A program made the position numbers and the translations under genes. DNA of 64,000 nt from Bradyrhizobium sediminis (GTDB taxonomy: Bacteria; Pseudomonadota; Alphaproteobacteria; Rhizobiales; Xanthobacteraceae), in contig NZ_CP076134.1 in NCBI RefSeq assembly GCF_018736085.1, forward strand, positions 2,242,501 to 2,306,500, written 5' to 3'. This document shows, one piece after another, positions 62,828 through 64,000 of the stretch (position 1 is its first letter; the number at the start of each line of letters is the position of its first letter). A model generated the notes under the pieces. The model made no database searches and was not told where the DNA came from. It saw only the letters and a program-made list of their open reading frames with translations.

Positions 62828-64000
62828 ATGGCCGCAATCAATCACCTCAATCCCCCGACCGGCCAAATGGCCGACAACGTCATCGGCTTTGCCCGCGCGT
62901 TGCGCGCCGCCGGCATTCCGGTCGGGCCCGGCGCCGTGATCGATGCCATGAATGCGCTGCAGGCGATCGAGATCGGCAACCGCGGCGACGTCTTCACCAC
63001 GCTGGAAGCGATCTTCGTCAAGCGCCACGAGCACGCGCTGATTTTCGCGCAGGCGTTCGATCTGTTCTTCCGCGCCGCCGAAGAATGGAAGCACATGCTG
63101 GATTCGGTGCCGCTGCCGGACCACGCCAGGAAGAAGCCGCCGCCGGCGTCGCGCCGGGTCCAGGAGGCGCTGGCGCAGCCGCAGATGAGCGAGACGCCGC
63201 AGGCCCAGGAGCAGGAGTTGCGGCTGTCGGTGTCCGACAAGGAAGTGCTGCAGAAAAAGGATTTCGCGCAGATGAGCGCGGCCGAGATCGCGGAAGTCAC
63301 CCGCGCCATTGCGCAGATGAAGCTGCCGCAGGCCGAATTGCGCACCCGCCGCTACCAACCGGACGCGCGGGGCTTGCGGCTCGACATGCGCCGCACCCTG
63401 CGCGGCTCCTTGCGCACCGGCGGCGACATCATCGACATCCATCGGCTCGGGCGGATCGACAAGCCGGCGCCGATCGTGGCGCTGCTCGATATCTCCGGCT
63501 CGATGAGCGAGTACACGAGGCTGTTCCTGCATTTCCTGCACGCCATCACCGACGCGCGCAAGCGCGTGTCGGTATTCCTGTTCGGCACCCGGCTGACCAA
63601 TGTGACGCGGGCTTTGCGGGCGCGCGATCCCGATGAGGCATTGGCGAGTTGCTCCTCGACGGTGGAGGACTGGGCCGGCGGCACCCGGATCGGCACCTCG
63701 CTGCATACATTCAACAAATTGTGGGGCCGCCGCGTGCTCGGGCAGGGCGCCATCGTGCTCCTGATCTCCGACGGGCTGGAGCGCGAGGCCGACGCCAGGC
63801 TGGCGTTCGAGATGGACCGGCTGCACCGCTCCTGCCGCCGCCTGATCTGGCTCAATCCCCTGCTGCGCTTCGGCGGCTTCGAGGCCAAGGCGCAGGGCAT
63901 CAAAATGATGCTGCCGCATGTTGACGAATTCCGCCCGGTACATAATTTGAGTTCGATCGAAGGGCTGATCGCGGCCCTTTCGTCGGCGCCGCCAGCGCAT
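62828..64000 (+). CDS. coxE: VWA-domain protein CoxE (3' end cut by window edge)
   Basis: Read from ATG 62828 there are 391 codons to the window end with no stop. The N-terminal half has NVIGFARALRAAGIPVGPGA and FVKRHEHALIFAQAFDLFF. The VWA domain begins PAPIVALLDISGSMSEYTRL, with the MIDAS DxSxS motif, and continues DWAGGTRIGTSLHTF. CoxE partners CoxD in CO dehydrogenase active-site maturation. The 3' end is missing. Confidence 0.93.
   Translation, partial: MAAINHLNPPTGQMADNVIGFARALRAAGIPVGPGAVIDAMNALQAIEIGNRGDVFTTLEAIFVKRHEHALIFAQAFDLFFRAAEEWKHMLDSVPLPDHARKKPPPASRRVQEALAQPQMSETPQAQEQELRLSVSDKEVLQKKDFAQMSAAEIAEVTRAIAQMKLPQAELRTRRYQPDARGLRLDMRRTLRGSLRTGGDIIDIHRLGRIDKPAPIVALLDISGSMSEYTRLFLHFLHAITDARKRVSVFLFGTRLTNVTRALRARDPDEALASCSSTVEDWAGGTRIGTSLHTFNKLWGRRVLGQGAIVLLISDGLEREADARLAFEMDRLHRSCRRLIWLNPLLRFGGFEAKAQGIKMMLPHVDEFRPVHNLSSIEGLIAALSSAPPAH

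Noticed and set aside
62486..64000. Minus-strand open frame antisense to coxD and coxE
   Set aside because: The plus-strand frames carry clear AAA+ and VWA motifs, so this is a shadow.

Overview
The window looks like chromosomal DNA of a Bradyrhizobium-type alphaproteobacterium (Bradyrhizobium/Rhodopseudomonas group). This is inferred from GC-rich codon use, many proteins of a type common in that group (DUF1476 protein, purC-purS-purQ order, LIV and cox clusters), and several families of intergenic palindromes. No rRNA, tRNA or CRISPR array was recognised.

Layout. (1) 1-11.0 kb: a nitrogen/sulfur scavenging cluster. It holds a divergent TetR regulator, OsmC protein, acyl-CoA-dehydrogenase-like flavoprotein, tandem rhodanese, two paralogous Tat-exported NrtA/CmpA-type binding proteins, a PAS-PAS sigma-54 activator, ABC permease, ABC ATPase and cyanase (cynS). 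Two sequences match -24/-12 sigma-54 promoters, one before each half, and a TetR-type palindrome overlaps the predicted start point of the first. The simplest model is regulated uptake and hydrolysis of cyanate or a related small anion. (2) 11.0-29.2 kb: a purine backbone (purC, purS, purQ, purL) with bolA and grxD, interrupted by accessory genes: a TctC-type binding protein, GFA protein, aquaglyceroporin, DUF3237, SnoaL-like/TetR pair, EamA exporter, thioesterase, acyltransferase, LtrA, and the ergothioneine pair egtD-egtB. (3) 29.2-39.1 kb: serine hydrolase with a CruF-like gene, cupin, threonine aldolase, rpsD, a lone E2-type acyltransferase, a decayed SGNH hydrolase beside an IS630-family element with clear ends, a frameshifted HpcH-type aldolase, and murI. 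(4) 39.2-49.0 kb: cupredoxin-FTR1 iron module, purB, a TetR/metallophosphatase/kinase-Usp module with shared operator-like sequences, rpe, an EF-hand protein and a P1-family peptidase. (5) 49.1-54.3 kb: a complete branched-chain amino-acid type ABC operon livHMGFK on the minus strand.

(6) 55.04-58.06 kb: a foreign-looking segment bounded by 16-bp perfect inverted repeats. It contains a wrecked IS1-type transposase and three tightly packed low-GC genes: a TIGR04255-like protein, an HTH protein with a hydrophobic N-terminus, and an unrecognised protein with an SHDCD motif. They are preceded by five spaced AAGT-ending repeats. This is the best candidate for an undescribed system in the window, possibly a defence or toxin-antitoxin-like cargo; function is not established.

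(7) 58.2-64.0 kb: a membrane protein, pcaD-type lactonase, then coxG, coxS, coxM, coxD and a truncated coxE of a CO-dehydrogenase-type cluster. The large molybdenum subunit coxL is absent from its usual neighbourhood within the window.
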